Shown one piece after another: positions 26,161-35,775 of a DNA stretch of 64,000 nt. This stretch comes from Verrucomicrobiota bacterium (GTDB lineage: Bacteria; Verrucomicrobiota; Verrucomicrobiia; Limisphaerales; UBA1319): the NCBI GenBank assembly GCA_022709905.1, contig JAKLHY010000001.1, positions 283,812 to 347,811 on the forward strand. The letters run 5' to 3'. The number at the start of each line of letters is the position of its first letter. The stretch's first letter is position 1. Below the pieces are notes generated by a model that had not been told where the DNA came from, searched no databases, and saw only the letters and a list, made by a program, of their open reading frames with translations. The translations under genes and the position numbers were made by a program.

Positions 26161-27264
26161 TTACTGCAATCCGGCAACCAGAACACTAGCGACTTGATCA
26201 ATTTGCTCGGCCTGGAGCTCGGGATACATAGGCAGGGAGAGAAACTCCCGCGCGCACTTTTCCGCGATGGGAAAGGCGCCTTCCGCGATGCCTAAGGCGC
26301 GATACGCCTCCTGCGCATGCAGCGGCACCGGATAGTGAATTCCGCAGCCGATGCCATGATGGTTCATATGATCCAGTAACTGATCGCGACGAGGAGTTCG
26401 AACGGCGTAGACATGATAGACATGACGCCCGTAGGGGGCCTCAAACGGCAAAATCAGGCCCGAAAATCCCGAAAGCCGCTGGAAATACTCTTGTGCGTGC
26501 CGCCTGCGGCGCTCGTTGGCTTGATTCAGATTCCGCAGTTTAATGCTGAGAATGGCTCCCTGGATGCCATCCATGCGAGCATTCCAGCCGACATATTGAT
26601 GATAATACTTCTTGCGCTGACCATGGTCGCGCAAGATACGGATCTTGGCCGCCACCTGGTCGTCGTTTGTCACAACCGCGCCAGCCTCGCCGAAAGCCCC
26701 CAGGTTTTTGCCGGGATAGAAACTGAAGCACCCCGCGCCTCCCATGCTGCCAGCCTTGCGTCCTTTGTACTCGGCTCCATGCGCTTGGCAGGCATCCTCA
26801 ATCACCAGCAAGTGGTGACGCCGGGCAAACTCAAGGATGGGGTCCATGTCGGCCGTCTGACCGAACAGGTGCACGGGAATGATGGCTTTCGTCCGGGGAG
26901 TGACGGCGCCAGCCAGGAGGGCTGGATTCATGGTATAAGTTCTCTCATCAATGTCGACGAACACCGGTCGGGCGCCGCACAAACTGATGGCCTCCGCCGT
27001 GGCGATGAAAGTGTTGGGCACGGTGACGACCTCGTCTCCTTCTCCCACGCCGTGAGCGAGCAAGGCTAGCCAGAGGGCGTCCGTGCCGTTGCCGACACCA
27101 ATCGCATGACGCACCTGACAATAGCGGGCGAACTCCTCTTCAAACCGCGCCACGAATGGGCCACCGGCAAACGCGCTCTGATCGATCACCTCACCAATGG
27201 CCGATAGAATTTCAGACCGGATGGGTTGGTGGTGCGCCAGAAGATCAAGAAAAGGAACGTTCAT
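26161..27264 (-). CDS. DegT/DnrJ/EryC1/StrS aminotransferase, WbpE-like
   Basis: 367 residues from the ATG at 27264 (MNVPFLDL is the family's usual start; a TTG at 27330 would add 22 odd residues). PLP-enzyme landmarks: AIGVGNGTDALWLAL, VIEDACQAHGA (the Asp-x3-Gln/His pair) and CFSFYPGKNLGAFGEAGA with the PLP-binding lysine. The residue set resembles WbpE/WlbC, which aminate the 3-keto UDP-sugar made by WbpB/WlbA. The acetyltransferase (27701) and oxidoreductase (28279) of the same route lie directly upstream. Confidence 0.92.
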   Translation of the reverse strand: MNVPFLDLLAHHQPIRSEILSAIGEVIDQSAFAGGPFVARFEEEFARYCQVRHAIGVGNGTDALWLALLAHGVGEGDEVVTVPNTFIATAEAISLCGARPVFVDIDERTYTMNPALLAGAVTPRTKAIIPVHLFGQTADMDPILEFARRHHLLVIEDACQAHGAEYKGRKAGSMGGAGCFSFYPGKNLGAFGEAGAVVTNDDQVAAKIRILRDHGQRKKYYHQYVGWNARMDGIQGAILSIKLRNLNQANERRRRHAQEYFQRLSGFSGLILPFEAPYGRHVYHVYAVRTPRRDQLLDHMNHHGIGCGIHYPVPLHAQEAYRALGIAEGAFPIAEKCAREFLSLPMYPELQAEQIDQVASVLVAGLQ

Positions 27265-27665
27265 AAGCAACCATATTAGTTCACAAAATAGGTTCGGGAT
27301 GCGGAGGACGGGCGAAATCCACGGTTCCAACTCGTATTAAGCCTAGCCTTATTAGCATTGATTCGGGTCGATTGGCGCTAATTCGCGGTTCGATTTTTTC
27401 GGAGCATGTTATGTGCGGTTTTGGGTTGTTTTCTCCGCGGTTTTCGGGGCAGACTTCGTCCCCGTCAATTCGCGGCTGCTTTTTCCGCGACGCAACTCCT
27501 TTGTCTGGTCCGGATTCCCGCTCACGGGATCGGTGTGGAGGTTTTGCGCCCTCCACTGTGCGCGACGGGGATTGAAGGAACAGAGCCAGGAAGCGGTGGA
27601 ACTCCTGCAAATGTGAGCGCAAGACTCCAAACCGTGAACCGGTTGGCTCCTCAAGCAACCATATT
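27265..27665. other. Non-coding insert bounded by a 13-bp direct repeat
   Basis: AAGCAACCATATT occurs at 27265-27277, immediately upstream of the aminotransferase ATG, and again at 27653-27665, near the acetyltransferase stop. The roughly 390 bases between hold no credible gene. They contain two related stretches beginning AATTCGCGG and followed by T-runs (near 27379 and 27467), plus a member of the interspersed repeat family seen at 44705 and 62793 (27341-27395). Without the insert the two genes would be only some tens of bases apart. Confidence 0.45.
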
Positions 27666-27700
27666 GTTTCCCCGTTATTCCGCGCTTGCGCGCGGTGTTG

Positions 27701-28282
27701 CTACCGAACTAAAAATGGTTCGAGCTTTCTCTCCGGAGGAATGTCCGGATGAGAGATAGGCTCGCTCATATCGGCCTCGCGCCTTTCGGCGTCTTTCTTC
27801 TGCATGCGAATCAACCGAGCCGGATTACCCGCGACGACCGCGAAAGGTGGCACATCTTTCGTGACCACACTTCCGGCCCCGATCAAGGCATGTTCTCCGA
27901 TGGTAACGCCACAAAGGATCGTCGCACTGGAACCGATCGATGCTCCTCGCTTGATCACCGTGGGAACACAGGTCCAATCCTCCTCCGTCTGAAGCGCGCC
28001 ATTCCCCGCGGTCGCCCGCGGATACAAGTCATTGATGAAGGTCACATTATGGCCAACAAAAACCTCGTCCTCTATGCGGACTCCGTCGCAGATGAACGTA
28101 TGGCTGGAGATCTTGCACCGATTGCCAATCCTGGCCCCTCGCTGGATTTCTACAAAGGTTCCGATCTTAACCCCATCGCCGATCTCACATCCATAAAGGT
28201 TGACGAAGGCGTGCATAACGACGCCTCTCCCCAATTTGACGTCAGGGGCAATCCGCAGCGTGGTATTCATTCGTTCATTCAT
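27701..28282 (-). CDS. Hexapeptide-repeat N-acetyltransferase, WbpD/WlbB-like
   Basis: 193 residues from the ATG at 28282, which overlaps the preceding stop (ATGA); the longer frame to 28357 is rejected. Left-handed beta-helix turns are obvious: VNLYGCEIGDGVKIGTFVEI, ARIGNRCKISSH, then FINDLYPRAT and CGVTIGEHALIGAGSVVTKD, ending AGNPARLIR. The FICDGV...FVGHNVTFINDLYPRA segment is characteristic of WbpD/WlbB, the acetyl-CoA-dependent enzyme that acetylates the 3-amino group of UDP-GlcNAc3N(A). Forms homotrimers in the family. Confidence 0.9.
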   Translation of the reverse strand: MNERMNTTLRIAPDVKLGRGVVMHAFVNLYGCEIGDGVKIGTFVEIQRGARIGNRCKISSHTFICDGVRIEDEVFVGHNVTFINDLYPRATAGNGALQTEEDWTCVPTVIKRGASIGSSATILCGVTIGEHALIGAGSVVTKDVPPFAVVAGNPARLIRMQKKDAERREADMSEPISHPDIPPERKLEPFLVR

Positions 28283-29376
28283 ACAGTGACCAGCCTCTGT
28301 TTGGAGGGTTGTCCGTTTCCACCTGTTGTCACAGGGGTAATCCCGGGAGTGGGGCATAAATCCACTGAGGCCCCCCAGTTCTTTAGCGACAGCGAGGAGG
28401 CCTCCAGGATTCTGACCAATTCCATTCCTTGGACCCCATTCGAAATGGGTTCAGTCCCGTTAATAATGCAGTCGAGGAAATGCTGGCACTCCACCTTCAA
28501 AGGTTCCTCCTGCTTGATGAAAGGGATATAGCTGTCGCCGTAATGATAAGAGTAATGAAACTCGGCAAACGTGTCGTAGTGGGGCGGAGTCTCGACGCGA
28601 ACGTCGTAGATCTTGATCTTTTCGAGCGGTTGGACGTCATCGTAGACGATCATTCTCTTGGATCCGACGATGGTCATCTCACGCACCTTTCGCGGATCCA
28701 GCCAGCTGTTTTGAATGATGGCGAACTGTTTCTTTCGAAAAGTGAGGGTCATGCTCACCACGTCCTCGATGCCCTCGGTCACGTTGGCGTTGCCTCGGCA
28801 GTTGACGCTGTGAGGGAACTCCTCCATGATATACAGAATGATCGAGATGTCATGTGGAGCCAAGTCCCAGGCGACATTAATATCTTTTTGAAAGAGTCCC
28901 AGGTTCAGGCGCCGCGAGCTGATGTAGCGGATGTCACCCAGATCGCCCGCGTCTACAATGTCTTTGATTTTTCTCACGGGCGAGGAATAGAGAAAGGTGT
29001 GTCCCACCATGAGCACCAAATCCTTCGACCGCGCCAACTCGATTAAATCCCGGCATTCCTGAACCGAACGGGCCATCGGTTTCTCGATGAACACATGCTT
29101 GCCCGACTCCAGGCATTTTCTGGCCATCGAATAATGTTGAGCGACGGATGTGGCGATGACCACCGCCTGAAGATCATCGTCCTTCAGCATTTCCTCGTAG
29201 TCCAGGTGCCCTTGAACATCCGGGTAGAGTCCTTTGAGGTGTTTCAGACGCTGCGGATTGATGTCGCACATAGCCCGCACCCTGCAATCAGACAAGGACT
29301 TATAGTTCCGGATCAAGTTTGGGCCCCAATAGCCGCAACCGACGACTCCAACATTAACATGGTTTCTCATTGGCAC
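28279..29376 (-). CDS. Gfo/Idh/MocA oxidoreductase, WbpB/WlbA-like
   Basis: 365 residues. NAD-binding VGVVGCGYWGPNLIRNY at the N-terminus and HVFIEKPMARSVQEC with the catalytic lysine. Later blocks such as FLYSSPVRKIKDIVDAGDLG, RRLNLGLFQKDINVAWDLAP and HDISIILYIM match the WlbA/WbpB subgroup, which oxidises the 3-OH of UDP-N-acetylglucosamine or its uronate. The aminotransferase and acetyltransferase that follow complete the route. A WbpA-type 6-dehydrogenase is not in the window. The start overlaps the sugar transferase by ten bases. Confidence 0.9.
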   Translation of the reverse strand: MPMRNHVNVGVVGCGYWGPNLIRNYKSLSDCRVRAMCDINPQRLKHLKGLYPDVQGHLDYEEMLKDDDLQAVVIATSVAQHYSMARKCLESGKHVFIEKPMARSVQECRDLIELARSKDLVLMVGHTFLYSSPVRKIKDIVDAGDLGDIRYISSRRLNLGLFQKDINVAWDLAPHDISIILYIMEEFPHSVNCRGNANVTEGIEDVVSMTLTFRKKQFAIIQNSWLDPRKVREMTIVGSKRMIVYDDVQPLEKIKIYDVRVETPPHYDTFAEFHYSYHYGDSYIPFIKQEEPLKVECQHFLDCIINGTEPISNGVQGMELVRILEASSLSLKNWGASVDLCPTPGITPVTTGGNGQPSKQRLVTV

Positions 29377-30167
29377 CTCCCTCTCGGCTCTCCTTCATAA
29401 GTCCAGTTCAACTTCCGATGTTCCGACTTATGAATGGAAAGAACCTTAAATTGTTTTTTGCCGTTCCGTCTGATCGAACGTTTCCATCGATTGACGATAA
29501 GATCCACCAATTGGCTTAAGACTGTGAGAGGCGTCATGGCCAAAATCTTCAAGTCCATGGCTGGACTGAGGTGGCGGCAGTAATAGATGTCCAGATCGAC
29601 CATTTCACGAAAAGTCGTCCGGTTCTTGCCTGAGACCTGCCAAAGTCCGGTCAGCCCCGGTGCGGCGTTGAACCGCTCGTAATCAAATGGAGTAAGGTGG
29701 ATGAACTCGTAGGTCGTGCACGGACGCGGACCCACGAGGCTCATTTCCCCTCGAAGTACATTAATGAGTTGGGGAAGTTCATCCAGGCCAGTCGCGCGAA
29801 GCCATCGGCCCCCCGGGATAACGCGCGGATCACCGTCGTTATCGAGCTTGGTCATGGATCGGTCCGAATGAATGAGTTCCTGCATCAAGTGCTGGTGCGC
29901 CGCATGATCAGCATCGACTTTCATGCTGCGAAACTTCAGGCACCTGAACGGCTTGGCGTTCATCCCGGTTCGATCCTGTCGGAACAGCAGCGGACCCCGG
30001 GAAACCACCTTGATGTAAACGGAAACAAGAATGGCCACGAACACCAAGACCGGTGAAAAAATGAAAATTGTGGTGAGATCAAGCCATCGCTTCCATCGTG
30101 GCACACCACAAACCTCCACCCCGTTTTGAGACTGACTTCTAGTTTCCCTCGTTACCCCTTGCCTCAT
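29367..30167 (-). CDS. Priming undecaprenyl-phosphate sugar-phosphate transferase
   Basis: 266 residues, the small form with one N-terminal membrane segment ([20 protein letters not shown]). The bacterial sugar transferase domain (PF02397) has all its blocks: [40 protein letters not shown] (the D-E pair), [14 protein letters not shown], and [21 protein letters not shown]. It starts repeat-unit synthesis by moving a sugar-1-phosphate from a UDP-sugar to undecaprenyl phosphate at the inner membrane. It is the first gene of the large minus-strand run. Confidence 0.93.
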   Translation of the reverse strand: MRQGVTRETRSQSQNGVEVCGVPRWKRWLDLTTIFIFSPVLVFVAILVSVYIKVVSRGPLLFRQDRTGMNAKPFRCLKFRSMKVDADHAAHQHLMQELIHSDRSMTKLDNDGDPRVIPGGRWLRATGLDELPQLINVLRGEMSLVGPRPCTTYEFIHLTPFDYERFNAAPGLTGLWQVSGKNRTTFREMVDLDIYYCRHLSPAMDLKILAMTPLTVLSQLVDLIVNRWKRSIRRNGKKQFKVLSIHKSEHRKLNWTYEGEPRGRCQ

Positions 30168-30450
30168 TGGTTATTCCCCCCCAACCAAGATTCCCTCCCC
30201 ACCCGAATTCCAAACCGAATGGCCCTCCCCCCGCTCACAGAGAAACCCCATTCTCTGTCCGTGCCCTGTGGCACAGGTCATTTGGAACTTCTGGGGACGC
30301 CTTCCTCTTCTCTGGGCACTGGAGCATAAACGCTCACGTACACAGACAAAAGTTAGACTTTACTCCACTCCCTTCTTGTGAAAATGTTCGATTTCCCCGC
30401 TTCAGTTTATCATTACATCAAACTGACAATACCACCTTCTCCAACGACAC

Positions 30451-30479
30451 AACTTAACGGGTAATTTTTTTCTGTCAAC
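30451..30479 (-). promoter_or_regulatory. Candidate sigma-70 promoter for the EPS operon
   Basis: A perfect TTGACA at 30479-30474 is followed after 17 bases by TAAGTT at 30456-30451, which keeps the three most conserved positions of the -10 box. AT-rich sequence lies upstream. Transcription would begin near 30443 and leave a leader of about 275 bases before the priming transferase. Confidence 0.35.
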
Positions 30480-31165
30480 AAAGTTATACAAAAAAAATCA
30501 CATTTCAGTAATTATAATAAAAATAATAACAATAAGTGATTTATAGAGCGAAGAATACTCCCTACCCAACGCAAGGAAAATGCAACAAACAACCTTGATC
30601 CTCCTCTGTAAGGATCTCAAAAAAACACCCCTTGCGCCGGGCTCTGTCTCTCGACCTCACTGCTTGCGGAGCGGGATGGGATCTCCGGATGGCGCCATCC
30701 AGCGTTTCCACGCGATCAGGTTACTGGAGGTATTGCCAGGCTTCACACGGGGAATGATGGAAGTAAGGCAGGTTTGTAGACCTTTTCGCGTTATCCAACC
30801 GAATCACCCATCCCTTAAGTGCTGTTTCCGCATTATACGGAGTAAACCCAATTTTCTCAGAAACCGTATAACGGTGACTGAACTGGGTTAACTGAATATG
30901 TATAAGATAATTAGCAGCACTTGTGCCAGAATTCGAACTGTTTTTGCATCTCATTCATGAGGAATGCAATGCAAAATATCACCAGAAAGGCAGTCCAGGG
31001 AAGAGTGTAAAGTTTTTCTACGTTTTGAGGGGGAACATCTCGATTGATTCTGCCCTATTTAAAAAAACCACTGATGGTCAACGAGATCGATGAAGGGGGA
31101 GCTCTTAAGAAAATGTCAGGATTTCCGACACTTAAGTGGTCGGAACCATTGCCATTTCCTCTTCA
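30480..31165. other. Long intergenic region without a recognisable gene
   Basis: Together with 30168-30450 this is about one kilobase between the EPS operon and the ROK/PIG-L gene group. The first part (30480-30550) is strongly AT-rich. Short frames exist on both strands, but none shows a family motif or a plausible start. No RNA gene or terminator was identified. Confidence 0.5.
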
Positions 31166-31312
31166 TCAGGGGCGCCAGTTCAGGATTTGTTTGTCCTCCA
31201 GCAGGCGAGAACGCAGATTGCTGTAATCGACTTCCTGGATTGGCTTGTTGTTGTTGATGGCCAAGACTGCTGCGGTGGCGGCGGATTGACCCAAAATCAT
31301 GCCAATGCTCAT
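31166..31312 (-). pseudogene. C-terminal fragment of an FAD-dependent oxidoreductase
   Basis: The 48-codon frame contains [15 protein letters not shown], then [19 protein letters not shown] and a stop. The GQSAATAA...A(I)...V.DVPY..LR..L..DGQ.L.W pattern is the C-terminal end of PF12831-type FAD-dependent oxidoreductases found in glycan-degrading bacteria. Its ATG overlaps the stop of the CBM9 gene (ATGA), but no FAD-binding domain precedes it. It appears to be what is left of a deleted neighbour. Confidence 0.65.
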
Positions 31313-33171
31313 TCCAGGACCAATTGGGAATCCGGAAGAACCGATAGCCGTCGGATTGTGCCGCGATCGTCCTTGAACGAGAGTGTTGCCCTCCAGCCTC
31401 CATCGGTCCTTTCAACTCGCGGCGGACCCATGAGGCTCGGATGGTCGATGGTCTTGATCCCGAGGGCCGCCAACGAAAACGCGGGTTCTAATCTGGAGCG
31501 TTGAGCGTAGTAAATCTCCATCAACAATTCTCGTGCGAGCCAGCTTGGATCTCGTTTGAAGGATTCGGTCCCGGTCGAAGCCGAACTGAATTGGACCCAC
31601 CCCCATCGTTCGGGGCGGTGCATATCAATGGCCCCCTGGGGTGACCACACCCAGTTGTCTTCCGGATGAGCCTCCCGAGGGACCTTGCGGTAGGCGCCAT
31701 GGAGGATTTCAACCAGCCATTCCACGCGGGAGAAATTGAGACGCCACTGGTCACCGTCTTTCGGCGGACAGGCGCTGTGGCCGCAATAGCGCGCTAATCC
31801 GGACCATGGAATGGCCACTTCGATGGACCATCCGTGATCGGTATCGCAGGGATTATTCAAGGTGCCCTGGACTGCCACCGCAGACTTGAGTCCGGGCAGA
31901 TTGTCACCGCGATGAACCGGGCCCCCATCCCGATAGGGCCGCTCCAGGGTCAGTTCCCAGATGGTATTGAGGGCGTTGAGTTCGAACTCGTAATAATTGT
32001 GATTATCTCCGTCTGGATCGATAAAGATCTCGAAGTCGTTATCATTGAAAATAATCGAGTTCTTTTGGGTTAAAGCCGCCCAAACATGGGGTTCCTCGAG
32101 AAACGCCCCGATATAGAGATACTCCTGGTCCCACAGGAGCTTAGCTCGAGTCAGGAATCGTGGCGCCGGCTTGCGATGCCCCTCGATATCGACGAAATAC
32201 TCAGTCCAAGGCGCACATTCCCAGGTCGGTTTGTCCAACCGGCCATTAATCTCCAACGGTGTGGATGCGCGATAGCATACATAATTCCTGGGATGAGAAA
32301 CCGGAGGCGCATACCCGACGGGTGTGGGCTGGATGTTTCGGTAGGAATCGGTAACATTCTCCGCATAGACAGGGGTGTTGTCTGGATATTGAATGCCAGG
32401 AAAAACCAGGTCGGTGCGCTGATAACTCGCAGCATAGATGCGGCACGCGGCAGAGGAAGAGTCCGCGCGCCTCGCCAAGTCATTGAACCAGGTTAAATCG
32501 TAGGGGGTCTGCTCACTCGCGCTCAGGAAGTGCCAGTGTCCGTGGTCCCACACTTCCACCCAGGTATGGCCTGGTGTTAGGTCGGACCAGGCTCTTGTCC
32601 GCACCAGTCGGGCGGGTATCCCTACCGCGCGGCAGGCGTTGGCCAGGAGTATGGCCAAGCTGGTGGGGGACGCCCACCCAGCTTCAATGCTTTCCCGGGG
32701 ACTCATCATGTCCGAGGGACAACGCTCGGGATGAAGCCTGACCCGCAACTGGTCGAATACGATCAGGTTAAGACTTTGGACCGCATCCTGAATGGAGGCG
32801 CTGCGCCGGGCCAGTTCCGCGAAGCGTGCGAAAAAGTCAGGCCTCCACACATCCCGGTTTTCCGCGATCTGGCAGTAAGGCAAGACGGCATTCAAGAATA
32901 CGGTTTCCGGCACCACCATGCTGCAGGGCACCTCCGTTCGGACTCTGAAGGCGTAATCCAGATTTTGGAGAAGAAAATCGGCCGATAAAGTGGCCAAATC
33001 CCTCGCCGGCATGTGGGCAAGAAGAAATCCGAGGGCGCTGCGTTGTGACACCGGGGTGCGGTCGATTGCGGATCTCCATTCGTCGGCATTGGCTCCGGCT
33101 TGATTCAGGGCGACACGACAGGCCGCCTGGCATCCTGGCGGCAGAAGGTCGATTTTGGCGGACATATTCAT
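31309..33171 (-). CDS. Transglutaminase-like protein with C-terminal CBM9-like domain
   Basis: 620 residues. Residues about 130-240 fit the transglutaminase core: [20 protein letters not shown] and [17 protein letters not shown], with the catalytic His in GHTW. The position of the catalytic Cys, expected before the SLAILL helix (family GxCxGxS), reads GWASPTSLA, so the cysteine is missing. Residues about 300-540 form a CBM9-like beta-sandwich ([60 protein letters not shown]) that binds carbohydrate ends in relatives. No signal peptide was seen. It is likely a glycan-related binding protein rather than a working transglutaminase. Confidence 0.78.
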   Translation of the reverse strand: MNMSAKIDLLPPGCQAACRVALNQAGANADEWRSAIDRTPVSQRSALGFLLAHMPARDLATLSADFLLQNLDYAFRVRTEVPCSMVVPETVFLNAVLPYCQIAENRDVWRPDFFARFAELARRSASIQDAVQSLNLIVFDQLRVRLHPERCPSDMMSPRESIEAGWASPTSLAILLANACRAVGIPARLVRTRAWSDLTPGHTWVEVWDHGHWHFLSASEQTPYDLTWFNDLARRADSSSAACRIYAASYQRTDLVFPGIQYPDNTPVYAENVTDSYRNIQPTPVGYAPPVSHPRNYVCYRASTPLEINGRLDKPTWECAPWTEYFVDIEGHRKPAPRFLTRAKLLWDQEYLYIGAFLEEPHVWAALTQKNSIIFNDNDFEIFIDPDGDNHNYYEFELNALNTIWELTLERPYRDGGPVHRGDNLPGLKSAVAVQGTLNNPCDTDHGWSIEVAIPWSGLARYCGHSACPPKDGDQWRLNFSRVEWLVEILHGAYRKVPREAHPEDNWVWSPQGAIDMHRPERWGWVQFSSASTGTESFKRDPSWLARELLMEIYYAQRSRLEPAFSLAALGIKTIDHPSLMGPPRVERTDGGWRATLSFKDDRGTIRRLSVLPDSQLVLE

Positions 33172-33350
33172 AACTCACATTTGACATCGAACTCAGACTC
33201 AAGCCGATCCGCATCGCCAGTTTCATGCGGCGATTCAGAATTGCCATCTCCGGGCCTGATCACACTTTACCCAACGAGGGAAGGATCCGAGGTTTTCGGC
33301 CGGCGGCCAGCCCTGAAGTGCGGCGTGACCGGCGCTGAGGCCTCGCCCTG

Positions 33351-34211
33351 TTAAGCGAACAAGGAAGACAGGTTGTCCGACGCTGACAGGATTTTCCCGC
33401 CTTCGTAGGTTTGGTGATACTTGCCGGCGCCGAAACGTTGCAGACGATAGAGGGTCGCAAAACAGAAACTCGGCGCCGCCCCCCCTTGTCCGCCCACCAA
33501 TTCGCCGCCCCGTCGCACGTTGTCCTGCATCCAGGCCGGAAGGGTAAGATGATAGGGATTTCGCCGGACTTCTTCCACATGACAGGAAAGCCCGGCGATC
33601 AAGTCGGCAACGTCCTCCACAGAGGATTCGATCATGAGATTCGGAGAATTCATCGCCCCCCAGAACTCCGTTTCCACGACCCAACACTCGAAGCTCGAGG
33701 GCTGCCGCATCAAGGCATCACTCACCAGGAAATGAGTCCCAATGTGAGTGCTGTTCCAGTCTTCGGCGTGCGGCATGAAGATGATCCGCGGGCGGTGCTC
33801 CTGCAAAATGCCGCTGATGACTTCGACGGCGGAGGCCCAATGATCGGGCTGTTGCTGGCGAGTTTTGGGATTGATCTTCTCGAGACCATTGGGAATCGTC
33901 GGAATGAGACCGAATCCCAGAAACTGGCAGGCGGCTTGAAGTTCCATCCAACGTCCGGCCTGACGCTCTTTTTTGCTGCCCTGGGTGACGGCAACGTTGG
34001 TGACATTCCAGCGCAACTCGCGGCGTAAGCGCAAAGCCAGAGCGCCAATGATACACTCGTCATCCGGGTGCGGAGAAAAGACCAGCACGGCGGGGGCATC
34101 TGGCGCAAGCGCTGGCATGGATAAAGGCTCGAATCCCCCCAAGGGCAGGGATTGGCCCAACTTTGCCAGACGGGGGTATTCCGAAACCAGGGAGCGATAG
34201 GGATGATTCAT
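33351..34211 (-). CDS. PIG-L family deacetylase
   Basis: 286 residues. The zinc site VFSPHPDDECIIGAL (family PHPDDE) is at about residue 43, and the second ligand region is MPHAEDWNSTHIGTH. LmbE/PIG-L enzymes (PF02585) deacetylate GlcNAc-linked substrates. The gene begins nine bases after the ROK-like gene ends, so the two are co-transcribed. The pairing with a sugar-kinase-like protein suggests amino-sugar catabolism. Confidence 0.9.
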   Translation of the reverse strand: MNHPYRSLVSEYPRLAKLGQSLPLGGFEPLSMPALAPDAPAVLVFSPHPDDECIIGALALRLRRELRWNVTNVAVTQGSKKERQAGRWMELQAACQFLGFGLIPTIPNGLEKINPKTRQQQPDHWASAVEVISGILQEHRPRIIFMPHAEDWNSTHIGTHFLVSDALMRQPSSFECWVVETEFWGAMNSPNLMIESSVEDVADLIAGLSCHVEEVRRNPYHLTLPAWMQDNVRRGGELVGGQGGAAPSFCFATLYRLQRFGAGKYHQTYEGGKILSASDNLSSLFA

Positions 34212-34220
34212 AAGTCAGGA

Positions 34221-35645
34221 TTAAAGGACAGGGAGGCTCGCTGCGGCAATGGCTTGGCCATGGCGTTTGTCGCGCTCGCTCGGCGTGTGAAAGGCGATCC
34301 GATTGGCCAGATCGGGAAACTCGGTCTTCAGTACTGTTTGGGCTTGATCCAGGATGATTGATCCCCCAGGACCCGTCGTGACCCGGCCCAGCAACAGCAC
34401 ATTGCGGATATCATAGAAGTCGGCGTAATGCGCCACGCCATAACCCAGATAGACCCCGATCGTGTGATAAATCGCCGCCGCCCGCGAATCGTCGGACTCC
34501 ATCAGCTTCTGAACATGTTTCAGTTTCTCGGGCAAAGGCATTTGGGGATCGACCTCGATGCCGGCCGGCTTGAGAAGCCGTCCCACACACTGCTGGGAGA
34601 AATACTGCACTCCACAGCCGTAATCCCCCGACCACTCGTCCACGGGCGCGTCGTGGCGATAATCAACGGGTGCAAAGGCTAGTTCATTGAGCCAGGAAGT
34701 GATGTTTCCTTCACCGGTGACATAACCCGCCGCCTGGCTCGATCCCAAGGCCACCCCGAGAACCGAGTTGGCATTCAGGGACATGGCACCCGCTAAAGCG
34801 GTTACTTCGCCGTCATTGACCACTTCAAACGGCACGTTGTTCCAGGCCTTCTTGAGTTCCCAAAAAATCGTCTTCACCCGCGAATCGAACAGGTTGGCGG
34901 GCACGCCTCGGAAGAGGGAGGCCACCTGCACCCGGTTGTTTACATACACGCCAGCGGCGCTTCCCCCGATGGCATCGACCCGCGGCATATGGGACGCCGC
35001 GCTTTTCAACATGGCCATCAATTGGTCATAATGCCATTGCGGATCGGTTTGTTTTACCGGATCCCAAGGGACTTCTTCGCTGAAAACCACCTCGCCGTTC
35101 ACCACCGCAGCCGCTTTCCGGTCACTGGCGCCTAAGTCGAATCCGATCCGATAACCTTCCAGATGTCGCCCCAGGGGACGAGTGGCCTCCCGTGCGGGAG
35201 GCAGCGCCTCGCTGGAGATCCGCACCACCTCGAATGGCCGCTCGTAAACCCGGCGCCCCATCAGGTCGGCATCGAATTGGCCTGTCGGCTGGTCGTGAAA
35301 ATGATCCTGCAGCCTCTTGGCCAGGCTTTCCGGGCCCTTGAAGTAAATCCGACAAGCCCCGCGCGACCACAGGAGAAACTTAATCCAACGTTCCAGGTGA
35401 GCGAAATTATACCCCGCATGTTCGGAATTCTCCGGGAACATCTCGGTGTGAAAATGAAATGTTGAACCATCCGCTTGCTCGAGGGCGACATTCACGGGAA
35501 CAGGAGAGGCCGCCGAGGCCCGCAGACAGCGTTTGAATTCCCGAGTGGATAAGGATCCCGGTTGGAACGTCGGATCGAGAGACGGAACGACTTTGGGCTG
35601 CGCTTTGAAAAACTGACCGACTGAATTCATGAGCACTTTTTCCAT
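34221..35645 (-). CDS. ROK-family-like sugar kinase or sensor with long N-terminal extension
   Basis: 474 residues. The ROK/actin-like ATPase fold starts near residue 168 with YRIGFDLGASDRKAAAVVNG (first phosphate loop). It continues with GGSAAGVYVNNRVQVASLFRG and FEVVNDGEVTALAGAM (the catalytic Asp region is NDGEVTA) and a second glycine loop VLGVALGSSQAAGYV. The ROK zinc motif (CxCGxxGC) is not seen. The first 160 residues are not recognised. It could phosphorylate a sugar or act as a sugar sensor. It is the first gene of a group with PIG-L and CBM9 genes. Confidence 0.75.
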   Translation of the reverse strand: MEKVLMNSVGQFFKAQPKVVPSLDPTFQPGSLSTREFKRCLRASAASPVPVNVALEQADGSTFHFHTEMFPENSEHAGYNFAHLERWIKFLLWSRGACRIYFKGPESLAKRLQDHFHDQPTGQFDADLMGRRVYERPFEVVRISSEALPPAREATRPLGRHLEGYRIGFDLGASDRKAAAVVNGEVVFSEEVPWDPVKQTDPQWHYDQLMAMLKSAASHMPRVDAIGGSAAGVYVNNRVQVASLFRGVPANLFDSRVKTIFWELKKAWNNVPFEVVNDGEVTALAGAMSLNANSVLGVALGSSQAAGYVTGEGNITSWLNELAFAPVDYRHDAPVDEWSGDYGCGVQYFSQQCVGRLLKPAGIEVDPQMPLPEKLKHVQKLMESDDSRAAAIYHTIGVYLGYGVAHYADFYDIRNVLLLGRVTTGPGGSIILDQAQTVLKTEFPDLANRIAFHTPSERDKRHGQAIAAASLPVL

Positions 35646-35775
35646 AGGTTACATCAAGTAGTCCAGAGCTGCTTCCAATTCTGTGTCACAGCCTGTTTGG
35701 CGGCAAGGAGAATGTTCAAAGCCCCGTGAAAGAACTTCCGATGACCAGCGATTGTGCTACTGTTTGGCCTTGTCT

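Noticed and set aside
25857..26201. 114-codon minus-strand frame between the femAB-like and aminotransferase genes
   Set aside because: It is composed of the hairpin repeats and is Arg/Ser-rich without any family signature.
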